Part shown: positions 6,891 through 12,103 of the stretch, one piece after another
Layout: each line of letters begins with the position of its first letter
Numbering within the stretch: the stretch's first letter is position 1
Origin: CAMQVM01 sp044433365
Lineage (GTDB): Bacteria > Bacteroidota > Bacteroidia > Bacteroidales > Rikenellaceae
Reading direction: 5' to 3'
Assembly: GCA_044433365.1 (NCBI GenBank)
Contig: JAWXTR010000093.1
Span: 1-12,103, forward strand
Length of the DNA: 12,103 bases
Notes under the pieces: generated by a model
What the model was told of the DNA's origin: nothing
The model's input: only the letters and a program-made list of their open reading frames with translations
Database searches by the model: none
Program-made: the position numbers and the translations under genes

Positions 6891-8069
6891 TTAAATATAA
6901 CGAACAACAACTTTTTTCATAAAGCGACTCTCCAAAATTCGCCCAATATCTTTTATTACTGTACGTCGAAGCTCAAGCTCTACAGGCAAATTTGGATCTT
7001 GGTGTACACTATTTATACGCGTCCCTACCAAAAATTCTATGTGGTCGTGTTCGAGGAGGTATCGAGCATAAGTTGCATCTATACCTTTTTGTCGAATATC
7101 GCTATTTTTAACATTTTCAAGCAACGATTTTACCTTTGCTAGGGTAAGCACCCCCTCTGTTACCATCAAAATACCCTCCATTTTAGACATTGGAGGCAAA
7201 CCCGAAGGGTCACGTTTCATTATTACCCTCACTTCACGAGAGGTTTCACGAGCTATGATTTGTGATGTAGTACCACCACTAATAATAACATTACCATCAT
7301 AGTTGCGAACCTCATGAGCTAATTGTGAATCTTTCTCACTATTAAAAGGAGGACCTGTACAGATTAAAATCTTTCGAGGTTTGCGAAAATATATAGAAGC
7401 ACAAAGAGCGTCGTTTTTTGAAACAAAAAAATCATTCATTTCGCTTTTTACTACAATCATCTTTGATAGTTCGGATGCAGATATATAAGGGTTTTGAGAT
7501 AAAGTATTTTCTATCGCCTCAACAACTCCTTTTCGTTTCCATCCCTCAGGCATTCTCTGTGAGTTTGTCCCCGACAGAGTAACTCCATCAGTAAATATCA
7601 CAATTCTATCCTCAACCTGAGCATCAAATGCAGTAAGATATACAGTAACTTCTGTGCCTGCTGCTGTTTCAAATGTAAATGGGGTGCGTTCTATCTCAAT
7701 AACCTTATTCTCACGAGTAATCACAACTCTCGGATTTTCAAACTCCATTATAGAGACTCTTTGCCCCCTATCTATTAATAGCACAGTAAATGTGGCTTGC
7801 AAAACATCATGACTTTGTGCTCCACGAGCAAATGTATCTATTATAGATTTTGCTGTTCTTATAGGATTCTCTTTTGAAAGGGCATAATTCAATGCCATAG
7901 AGGCTACAGTAGAGGCTACTACGTTGGTGCGTATTCCACTACCTGCACCATCGCTTACCACTACTGCACGCTTATCGTCACGTCTTTCGGTAAGAAATAC
8001 GTCACCCGATACAGCACGCCCCGCCTCACTAATCTGACGAGATTCTATCTCTATAAAACTACTATACAT
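6891..8069 (-). CDS. SpoIIE-type PPM serine phosphatase linked to HydS
   Basis: A 392-residue soluble protein. The N-terminal half (about 1-230) is a PP2C/SpoIIE-type phosphatase core: SGDVF at 21-25, VVSDGAGSG at 37-45 with metal-binding Asp40-Gly41, FTDGVT at 159-164 with Asp161, and the final metal site in KNDA (Asp220). The C-terminal 160 residues (from KILICTGPPF at 233) form a separate domain with VIISGGTTSQIIARE that I cannot name. Enzymes of this class dephosphorylate a phosphoserine on an anti-anti-sigma-like or other partner protein; that substrate is not encoded here. The gene starts three bases after the hydS-like stop, so the two are one operon, and the phosphatase is the likely output of the HydS sensor. 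Family C3-type hydrogenase loci have this pairing. Confidence 0.88.
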   Translation of the reverse strand: MYSSFIEIESRQISEAGRAVSGDVFLTERRDDKRAVVVSDGAGSGIRTNVVASTVASMALNYALSKENPIRTAKSIIDTFARGAQSHDVLQATFTVLLIDRGQRVSIMEFENPRVVITRENKVIEIERTPFTFETAAGTEVTVYLTAFDAQVEDRIVIFTDGVTLSGTNSQRMPEGWKRKGVVEAIENTLSQNPYISASELSKMIVVKSEMNDFFVSKNDALCASIYFRKPRKILICTGPPFNSEKDSQLAHEVRNYDGNVIISGGTTSQIIARETSREVRVIMKRDPSGLPPMSKMEGILMVTEGVLTLAKVKSLLENVKNSDIRQKGIDATYARYLLEHDHIEFLVGTRINSVHQDPNLPVELELRRTVIKDIGRILESRFMKKVVVRYI

Positions 8070-8072
8070 CCT

Positions 8073-9776
8073 CTATTTTTGTGATTCTATTATTGAATTT
8101 AAAACCGCCTCTGTTTTTGAAGCGTTATCTCCCAAAAGATATGCAATTTTTTGCACCATCTCAAGATTATCGTTTATAACCTGTCTTGCCCTCGTAACAA
8201 TCTCACTATTTTTTACGCCACTACTAAATATATTCCTTACGATAACACACACTAGTTTGCCTTTTTGAATAGGAAAAATATTTACATTTAATATTTTTTC
8301 ATTTATCATAAAATCCTTTTCTATAGCAGTAGTGGGCTGCTCTATAACATTCTTTATAAACTCACTGAAATGAGCTATTCTATCAATAGCAATACCCCTC
8401 ATACCTGGATGTGTCTCAAAAATCATTTTTGAATGTTCACCAAATTGTGCTGCAAAAAACTTATTTGCCTCAACTATCTTTAAATCTGCCCCGACAACTG
8501 CAACACCAGAGTTCATATTACTCAGTAGCGTATTAAACTTAACCTGAGCCAACTGTTTTTGGTAATAGAAGCACATATCTGCCCGTGTCATCCCCTTTGA
8601 TAGTGCCTTTGCAAAACTTAGACAACTCTCGTAACCACAACCACCGCAATTAATAGGCTCATCACCTCTATTCATATATAACTCTTCTAATGCACTATTA
8701 ATATCTGATTCACTAATAAACTGCTCGGTATAATCGGGAATATGCTCTTGGTATGTATCCACCTGTTTTAGTAGACCATTAGTGTAGCTCTGCTCCTTGT
8801 GTTCATATTTACTCATTCTCACTCTTTTGGTGATACGATTTATAGAGTCAATAGCACCTGCACCATAAAGACAACCTCCCGTACAGGCAAAAAACTCCAT
8901 AAATGCGTGCTGAGGCTTCTCTTCATTTTCAAGAGAGTGAAGCATATTTTGGATTCTCTCCAAACCCGTAAAGTTGTAGATTACATAGTTTAAAATTGAA
9001 TACTGCTTTAAAAATATATGATTGTAGACGCCACGAGGCAATATATATTGATTATCTTGAGTAGACTCAAACGGTACAAACTGATAGCTCTCACGTCCCA
9101 ATACATAATCAAATTTCACTCCCTTTTCACTCATAAAATTTCGTAACTCTTCGAACGTCAATGCAGCATATATATCGTCGGGAAACTCATCTACAAACAT
9201 TTTTGTAGCGGTACACGAATCTATAGCCACAACTATACAATCCTTGCCATACACCTGCTTCAAATATTTTGCATGAGCTACGGTTGGATGGATTGTGTTA
9301 GCAATATATTCTGTTAAAGAGGGATATGAGGTCTTTATAAGCTTTGTCACAGCTGGGCAGCTGTTGGATATCATAAATTTGCTACTCTCACTCATAATAT
9401 TAGCAATCTTCTCCTTTACGAGCGTTGCTCCGATTGCTGTTTCACTAACATGAGTAAATCCAGCAAACGATAGAGCCTCAATCATACGAGTAGAATCTAA
9501 CTCTCTAAATTCTGTAACCCAGTTTGGAGCTATAGAGGCAATTATGGTTGTATTGTTTTTGATAGCACGTTTCACACGCTCTATATGCGACTCAACAGAG
9601 ATAATATTAGTAGGACAAATCTCTATGCAGTGTCCACAAGCAATACACCTTCTTGAATCTACCTGAGGATGATTAAGGTTAAACTTAATAGCTTTAACAT
9701 CACACTCTCTCACACAACGAAAACAGTCGTCACAATTACTCTGAGATATTGAAATTGGGCATGCACCTTTTGACAT
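8073..9776 (-). CDS. HydS-like sensory [FeFe]-hydrogenase homologue with PAS domain
   Basis: A 567-residue protein with, in order: two [4Fe-4S] ferredoxin sites (C15, C18, C21, C25 and C44, C47, C50, C54); an [FeFe]-hydrogenase large-subunit domain (about 75-345); an Fe-S domain of PF04060 type with C377-x2-C380-x4-C385-x16-C402; and a PAS domain (about 412-515) with a C-terminal helix. All four H-cluster cysteines are present: C140 (NSCPAV), C188 (DSCTATK), C298 and C302 (ACTGGC). Compared with clostridial CpI, the proton-transfer Cys299 is Ser139, Lys358 is Thr191, Met353 is Asp186 and Met497 is Phe296. This domain set and the adjacent SpoIIE phosphatase match the putative sensory group C hydrogenases (HydS). 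It probably reports H2 or redox state to the phosphatase. Start ATG at 9774-9776 is followed promptly by the first Cys cluster. No strong promoter lies within 120 bp upstream. Confidence 0.9.
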   Translation of the reverse strand: MSKGACPISISQSNCDDCFRCVRECDVKAIKFNLNHPQVDSRRCIACGHCIEICPTNIISVESHIERVKRAIKNNTTIIASIAPNWVTEFRELDSTRMIEALSFAGFTHVSETAIGATLVKEKIANIMSESSKFMISNSCPAVTKLIKTSYPSLTEYIANTIHPTVAHAKYLKQVYGKDCIVVAIDSCTATKMFVDEFPDDIYAALTFEELRNFMSEKGVKFDYVLGRESYQFVPFESTQDNQYILPRGVYNHIFLKQYSILNYVIYNFTGLERIQNMLHSLENEEKPQHAFMEFFACTGGCLYGAGAIDSINRITKRVRMSKYEHKEQSYTNGLLKQVDTYQEHIPDYTEQFISESDINSALEELYMNRGDEPINCGGCGYESCLSFAKALSKGMTRADMCFYYQKQLAQVKFNTLLSNMNSGVAVVGADLKIVEANKFFAAQFGEHSKMIFETHPGMRGIAIDRIAHFSEFIKNVIEQPTTAIEKDFMINEKILNVNIFPIQKGKLVCVIVRNIFSSGVKNSEIVTRARQVINDNLEMVQKIAYLLGDNASKTEAVLNSIIESQK

Positions 9777-9799
9777 AATACGAAAATAATTTAATTAGA

Positions 9800-10128
9800 T
9801 GGGAGATCTTATAATTGGTTTTATTCGATTTTTTATTTTGAAGTTTTAAGTAGGGTAAAATAATTATTGGTGTGTTTTTAATAGTGCTATTGGAGATGAG
9901 ATTTTTTGCTATTGAATTGAAAATATAGTTATTCTACATTGAGATTTAATAGTAAAAGATATCGCTCCAAGAGTGCTGTTAAAATATGGCAATAATTGTT
10001 TTACACTACTTAGATTTGGATTTTACAAAATGTGGGGGTAGCGGTGCCTACGGTGCATTTTGTAAAATTCAAAGATGAAGCCTCAAAATGAAAAAGCGTT
10101 AAAATCCAATTTTTAGAAGTTCCCTTTA
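9800..10128. repeat. Family B palindromic repeat, split by a family A insertion
   Basis: The left arm is at 9800-9848 (GGGAGATCTTATAATTGG…TTTTGAAGTTT) and the remainder at 10013-10128 (GATTTGGATTTTACAAAATG, loop, CATTTTGTAAAATTC…, ending AGAAGTTCCCTTTA). The left arm pairs with the right end (CCAATTTTTAGAAGTTCCC). Removing the family A element and one TA gives …GAAGTTT-TA-GATTTGG…, which matches the arm of the intact copy at 1902-2072 (its complement reads GGCTTTAGATTTGG). The loop differs from the first copy and is GC-rich (about 10033-10054). Confidence 0.75.
9847..10012. mobile_element. Family A palindromic MITE-like element, complete copy with TA duplication
   Basis: A 162-bp core (9849-10010) flanked by TA on both sides. 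The two halves are imperfect inverted repeats throughout: termini AGTAGGGTAAAATAATTATT and its partner AATAATTGTTTTACACTACT; mid-arms TTAATAGTGCTATTGGAG (9878-9895) against CTCCAAGAGTGCTGTTAA (9965-9982); inner arms 9908-9923 against 9938-9953. Symmetry holds along the whole length (paired coordinates sum to about 19860). It carries no open frame. TA target duplication and hairpin architecture resemble non-autonomous IS630/mariner-type elements. A second copy ends at base 114. Confidence 0.8.
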
Positions 10129-10190
10129 ATTCAAAGATGAAGCCTCAAAATAAAAAAGCGTTAAAATCCAATTATTAGAAGTTCCCTTTA
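10067..10190. repeat. 62-bp tandem duplication of a family B arm
   Basis: 10067-10128 and 10129-10190 are direct repeats of 62 bp with only two mismatches (unit begins ATTCAAAGATGAAGCCTC and ends GAAGTTCCCTTTA). The unit is the outer half of the right arm of the family B palindrome, so the copy has one left arm and two right outer arms. Confidence 0.9.
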
Positions 10191-10203
10191 TTCATTTTTG
10201 TTT

Positions 10204-10250
10204 AAAGGTGAGTTCTAAATTCTGGATCAGATTTTAGAAGTTCCCTAAAG
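10204..10250. repeat. Family B mini-hairpin (arms joined, centre missing)
   Basis: AAAGGTGAGTTCTAAATTCTG, then GATC, then AGATTTTAGAAGTTCCCT: the two outer ends of the family B repeat face each other around a four-base centre. It looks like an internal-deletion derivative or a minimal unit of the family. Confidence 0.65.
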
Positions 10251-10399
10251 TAAATTTTTTTGATTTTTTCAAATATTGTTGCACACAACCACAAAACCAA
10301 CATTCGAGTATTCAATAAATCAAAAACAAAACAGTAAAACACTAAAAATCAATTTATAAAAATTCTTTTCAGATTTTTTTTGTAAAATTTTATTTCTTA

Positions 10400-10407
10400 C
10401 AAAGATA
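10400..10407 (-). promoter_or_regulatory. Possible minus-strand promoter far upstream of the HydS-like gene
   Basis: Minus-strand TATCTTTG matches TAnnTTTG exactly; a TTG lies 22 bp further upstream (10430-10432), a little long. If used, transcription towards the HydS-like gene would have a leader of about 620 bases crossing all the repeats. Confidence 0.3.
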
Positions 10408-10465
10408 ATACATTTATATTAATTTTACACAATAATAGATTAATTAAAATATTTTTGCCAATAAA

Positions 10466-10496
10466 TTTGTTATAATATCATAATTATTTAACTTTG
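10466..10496 (+). promoter_or_regulatory. Bacteroidota-type promoter of the DUF4294 gene
   Basis: TTTG at 10466-10469, a 19-bp spacer and TAACTTTG at 10489-10496, an exact match to the consensus. Transcription would begin near 10502, leaving a leader of only about 10 bases before the ATG at 10512. Confidence 0.8.
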
Positions 10497-10511
10497 CCGA
10501 ATAACTAAACT

Positions 10512-11105
10512 ATGACAAAAAAGCTACTTATACTAATATTTATATTATTTGCGCCGCTCACTCTATTTGCACAGATGGGCGATGCTAATCGTAGCTATAC
10601 AAGGTATTCAACAATATATAGGGATGGTGAAAAGATTCTAAATATGCACCTTTCCAATATTTATGTATTTGCCAACAACAAACGAGGACGTGAGCTTCAA
10701 AAAAAATATGCTCGCCTAATACTTGCTGTGCGTGTAACCTACCCTATCGCTCAAGATGCAAAAAACAGACTACACACAATGGAGGCAAAGCTTGCCGAAC
10801 TAGATAGTAAAAAAGCACAAAAGGCGTATGTAAAAGGAGTTGAAGAGGAACTAAAGGAGCAATACACTCCCATCCTAAAGCGTATGTCAATATATCAAGG
10901 CGTAGTGCTACTTAAACTTATTGACAGACAAACAGGCGACACATCCTACAACTTAGTTAAAGAGCTAAGAGGTAGCATTTCAGCATTTTTCTGGCAAGGT
11001 GTGGCTCGACTATTTGGCTCAAACCTAAAAACAGAATACAATAGCTCAGAAGATGATAAAATATTAGAAGAAATTGTAGTTATGTACGAGAAGGGGCTAC
11101 TTTAA
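10512..11105 (+). CDS. DUF4294 family exported protein
   Basis: A 197-residue protein with a cleavable signal peptide (hydrophobic residues 5-18, probable cleavage after LFA at 20-21). The body matches the Bacteroidota DUF4294 family: NIYVFANNKRGRELQKKYARLILAVRVTYPIAQDAKNRL, then a charged helical part (about 88-120), then RQTGDTSYNLVKELRGSISAFFWQGVARLFGSNLKTEYN and a C-terminal EEIVVMYEKG. Function is unknown to me; the family is found in Bacteroidetes only as far as I recall, and would act in the periplasm. The start is set by the promoter 10 bases upstream and by the signal peptide. It is monocistronic or reads on into repeat fragments before the DUF454 gene. Confidence 0.88.
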   Translation: MTKKLLILIFILFAPLTLFAQMGDANRSYTRYSTIYRDGEKILNMHLSNIYVFANNKRGRELQKKYARLILAVRVTYPIAQDAKNRLHTMEAKLAELDSKKAQKAYVKGVEEELKEQYTPILKRMSIYQGVVLLKLIDRQTGDTSYNLVKELRGSISAFFWQGVARLFGSNLKTEYNSSEDDKILEEIVVMYEKGLL

Positions 11106-11160
11106 AGGAATTTCTAAAGAGGAGTTCTTATAATCGGTTTTATTCAGTTTTTCTATGCAA
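11104..11160. repeat. Family B arm fragments after the DUF4294 gene
   Basis: GGAGTTCTTATAATCGG and the following TTTTATTCAGTTTTT (11121-11151) closely match 9802-9833 (GGAGATCTTATAATTGG…TTTTATTCGATTTTT), the left arm of the split copy. A shorter end-like piece (AAAGGAATTTCTAAAG) precedes it. Confidence 0.6.
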
Positions 11161-11192
11161 AGTAGATTTATCGATATTTTAAAATTTTTGCT

Positions 11193-11200
11193 TATCTTTG
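11193..11200 (+). promoter_or_regulatory. Possible -7 box for the DUF454 gene
   Basis: TATCTTTG matches TAnnTTTG, but no TTTG lies at the right distance upstream. The leader would be about 130 bases and would include a family B fragment. Confidence 0.35.
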
Positions 11201-11261
11201 AATGTTCATTATCGACACTAGATATTGATATTGTAAAGCAACAGTAATTACAAAACAAATA

Positions 11262-11310
11262 AAACTTCTAAAATCTGACTCTGACTTTTACAGTATCAGA
11301 ACTCAGAACT
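11262..11310. repeat. Small hairpin related to family B ends
   Basis: CTAAAATCTGACT at 11268-11280 is identical to 1913-1925 in the intact family B copy, and it is followed by an imperfect inverted partner (TCAGAACTCAGAACT, 11297-11311). This is probably a further mini-hairpin derivative, here in the leader of the DUF454 gene. Confidence 0.5.
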
Positions 11311-11334
11311 ATCTGTAAATTAAATAATTAAATT

Positions 11335-11715
11335 TTGAAATCATCCAATAAATACCTAAAACTATTATTTATCCTTTTAGGTTTTCTATCACTAACGTTA
11401 GGCATAATAGGCATTGTTATTCCGGGACTTCCCACTACTCCGCTACTCCTTTTAAGTGCTTTCTTATTTTCACGCAGCTCATCAAAGCTATATTCACTTT
11501 TATTAAAAAGCCGCCTAGGTAGACGCATAGACAACTACACAAGAAAAGGAGGCATGACAAAAAAGGACAAAATCAGAAGCTTAATTATAATGTGGACAAT
11601 GATTACAATATCAACAACATTTTTAATCCCAAACATCACAGCAAAAATTACAGTTCTCGCTCTTGGAGCCATTGGCACAGGAGTTATTATTTTTGTAGTA
11701 AAAAATATAGATTAA
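11335..11715 (+). CDS. DUF454 / YbaN family inner-membrane protein
   Basis: A 126-residue membrane protein with the YbaN/DUF454 signature GIIGIVIPGLPTTPLLLLSAFLFSRSS (about 23-49), a cytosolic loop with SRLGRRIDNYTRKGGMTKKDK, and two further membrane segments (about 82-98 and 105-121). Length is usual for the family. The start is TTG at 11335: a TAA stop lies two codons upstream and the next in-frame ATG comes only after the signature, at residue 74, so TTG is the only sensible choice. The function of the family is not established. No ribosome binding site is evident, as elsewhere in the window. Confidence 0.85.
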   Translation: MKSSNKYLKLLFILLGFLSLTLGIIGIVIPGLPTTPLLLLSAFLFSRSSSKLYSLLLKSRLGRRIDNYTRKGGMTKKDKIRSLIIMWTMITISTTFLIPNITAKITVLALGAIGTGVIIFVVKNID

Positions 11716-11873
11716 CCATAATTTTCAAATAAATATTCAATATAACCAAGAACAAAAAATTAAAAAAATCAGCCAAAAATCAAAAAAACCAAATTTTAAC
11801 AAAAAAATTTATTTTTTCAAACACCTAAACAACAAACACATACAAAAAAGTTTAAAAAAAAGTTTAAAAAAAA

Positions 11874-11904
11874 TTTGGAAGCAATTATTTTTTACTTACC
11901 TTTG
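11874..11904 (+). promoter_or_regulatory. Bacteroidota-type promoter of tRNA-Ser
   Basis: TTTG at 11874-11877, a 19-bp spacer and TACCTTTG at 11897-11904. The same spacing is seen at the DUF4294 promoter. A-tracts at 11845-11873 lie just upstream, as expected for a strong stable-RNA promoter with an UP-like region. Confidence 0.8.
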
Positions 11905-11909
11905 TGCCC

Positions 11910-11997
11910 GGAGAGATGGCAGAGTGGTCGAATGCGGCGGTCTTGAAAACCGTTGTGCTGCAAGGCACCGGGGGTTCGAATCCCTCTCTCTCCGCCA
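11910..11997 (+). tRNA. tRNA-Ser (anticodon UGA)
   Basis: A full cloverleaf is visible: acceptor stem GGAGAGA / TCTCTCC closing at 11910-11916 and 11987-11993, discriminator G and encoded CCA at 11995-11997, anticodon stem GCGGT/ACCGT around loop CTTGAAA with anticodon TGA at 11944-11946, the long variable arm typical of serine tRNA (GTGC…GCAC), and a T-loop GGTTCGAATCC. It decodes UCA and, by wobble, other UCN codons. Confidence 0.97.
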
Positions 11998-12030
11998 AGT
12001 AGGTTTCAAAAGAAACCAAAAAAAGCGGTA

Positions 12031-12063
12031 AAAAGGCGTAAATCAATGATTTGCGCCTTTTTT
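12031..12063 (+). terminator. Intrinsic terminator after tRNA-Ser
   Basis: AAGGCGTAAATC (12033-12044) pairs with GATTTGCGCCTT (12048-12059) with one G-U pair and a three-base loop, followed by a run of T to 12063. A smaller hairpin GGTTTC-AAAA-GAAACC at 12002-12017 lies between the tRNA and the terminator. Confidence 0.9.
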
Positions 12064-12069
12064 ACGTAA

Positions 12070-12097
12070 TTGGGTGTACCATTGATATACCACCCAA
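12070..12097. repeat. Short inverted repeat at the window edge
   Basis: TTGGGTG (12070-12076) and CACCCAA (12091-12097) flank a 14-base loop containing GTACCA/ATACCA-like direct repeats. It lies just after the tRNA terminator; GGTATACC-like repeats of this kind are often seen near integrase genes, but nothing beyond 12103 is visible. Confidence 0.45.
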
Positions 12098-12103
12098 ATA
12101 TAG

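Larger units (their letters stand above)
9777..10511. other. Repeat-built intergenic region between divergent genes
   Basis: These 735 bp separate the HydS-like gene (minus) from the DUF4294 gene (plus). From 9800 to 10250 it is nearly all repeat: an interrupted family B palindrome, the family A element inside it, a tandem duplication and a mini-hairpin. From 10251 to 10511 it is AT-rich with no coding character and holds promoter candidates in both directions. Confidence 0.75.

Noticed and set aside
8799..8993. Plus-strand open frame opposite the HydS-like gene
   Set aside because: Antisense of a conserved Fe-S protein region; biased composition.
8073..9776. Catalytic HydA hydrogenase
   Set aside because: A C-terminal PAS domain, loss of the proton-transfer cysteine and the adjacent SpoIIE phosphatase favour a sensory role.
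10067..10190. CRISPR array
   Set aside because: The two 62-bp units are directly adjacent without spacers, and no cas gene is present.
11328..11534. Minus-strand open frame opposite the DUF454 gene
   Set aside because: The plus-strand frame carries the YbaN signature and membrane segments; the minus frame has neither.

Overview
The window looks like a chromosomal segment of an AT-rich member of the Bacteroidota, probably order Bacteroidales (a Rikenellaceae/Alistipes-like lineage is a guess). The basis is gene content and promoters. Typical genes are the long-form NusB, the nusB/DUF1573/yajC/YbbR/coaE order, DUF4294, and a [FeFe]-hydrogenase-like protein with a SpoIIE phosphatase. Two near-perfect promoters of the Bacteroidota primary sigma factor (TTTG - 19 bp - TAnnTTTG) precede the DUF4294 gene and the tRNA. 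Shine-Dalgarno sequences are essentially absent.

Layout. (1) 1-1819, minus strand: a decayed two-gene operon. The upstream gene (494-1819) is broken by two frameshifts and a nonsense codon. The downstream 6-bladed beta-propeller lipoprotein gene (82-507) is cut off by a palindromic transposable element whose sequence supplies the last codons and stop. (2) 1820-2130: a spacer filled mostly by a 171-bp palindromic repeat (family B). (3) 2131-5807, minus strand: a housekeeping block read in the order nusB, DUF1573 lipoprotein, yajC, YbbR/CdaR-like, coaE, with a terminator-like hairpin after yajC. (4) 5808-6231: a spacer with degenerate family B remnants. (5) 6232-9776, minus strand: a probable redox or H2 sensing module read as a HydS-type [FeFe]-hydrogenase homologue with PAS domain, a SpoIIE-type phosphatase, then after 389 bp a small NuoE-like [2Fe-2S] protein. 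(6) 9777-10511: a 735-bp spacer built from nested repeats. A 162-bp inverted-repeat element (family A, TA-flanked, like an IS630/mariner MITE) sits inside a family B palindrome, followed by a 62-bp tandem duplication and a mini-hairpin derivative. (7) 10512-11715, plus strand: DUF4294 and DUF454/YbaN genes, each with promoter candidates. (8) 11874-12063: tRNA-Ser(UGA) with a near-leaderless promoter and a strong terminator.

How the genes work together. The HydS/SpoIIE/ferredoxin trio normally sits beside the electron-bifurcating hydrogenase genes (NuoE, NuoF, HydA) and an ATP-binding anti-sigma-like kinase. None of these is present here, and both edges of the module are repeat-rich. The HydS homologue keeps all four H-cluster cysteines but has replaced the proton-transfer cysteine and other active-site residues, which fits sensing rather than turnover. 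The ferredoxin gene has its own promoter candidate with a perfect 20-bp palindrome between the -33 and -7 boxes.

The most interesting items are this split sensory module with its operator-like palindrome, and the nested repeat system, whose pre-insertion sequence can be reconstructed and shows a TA target-site duplication.
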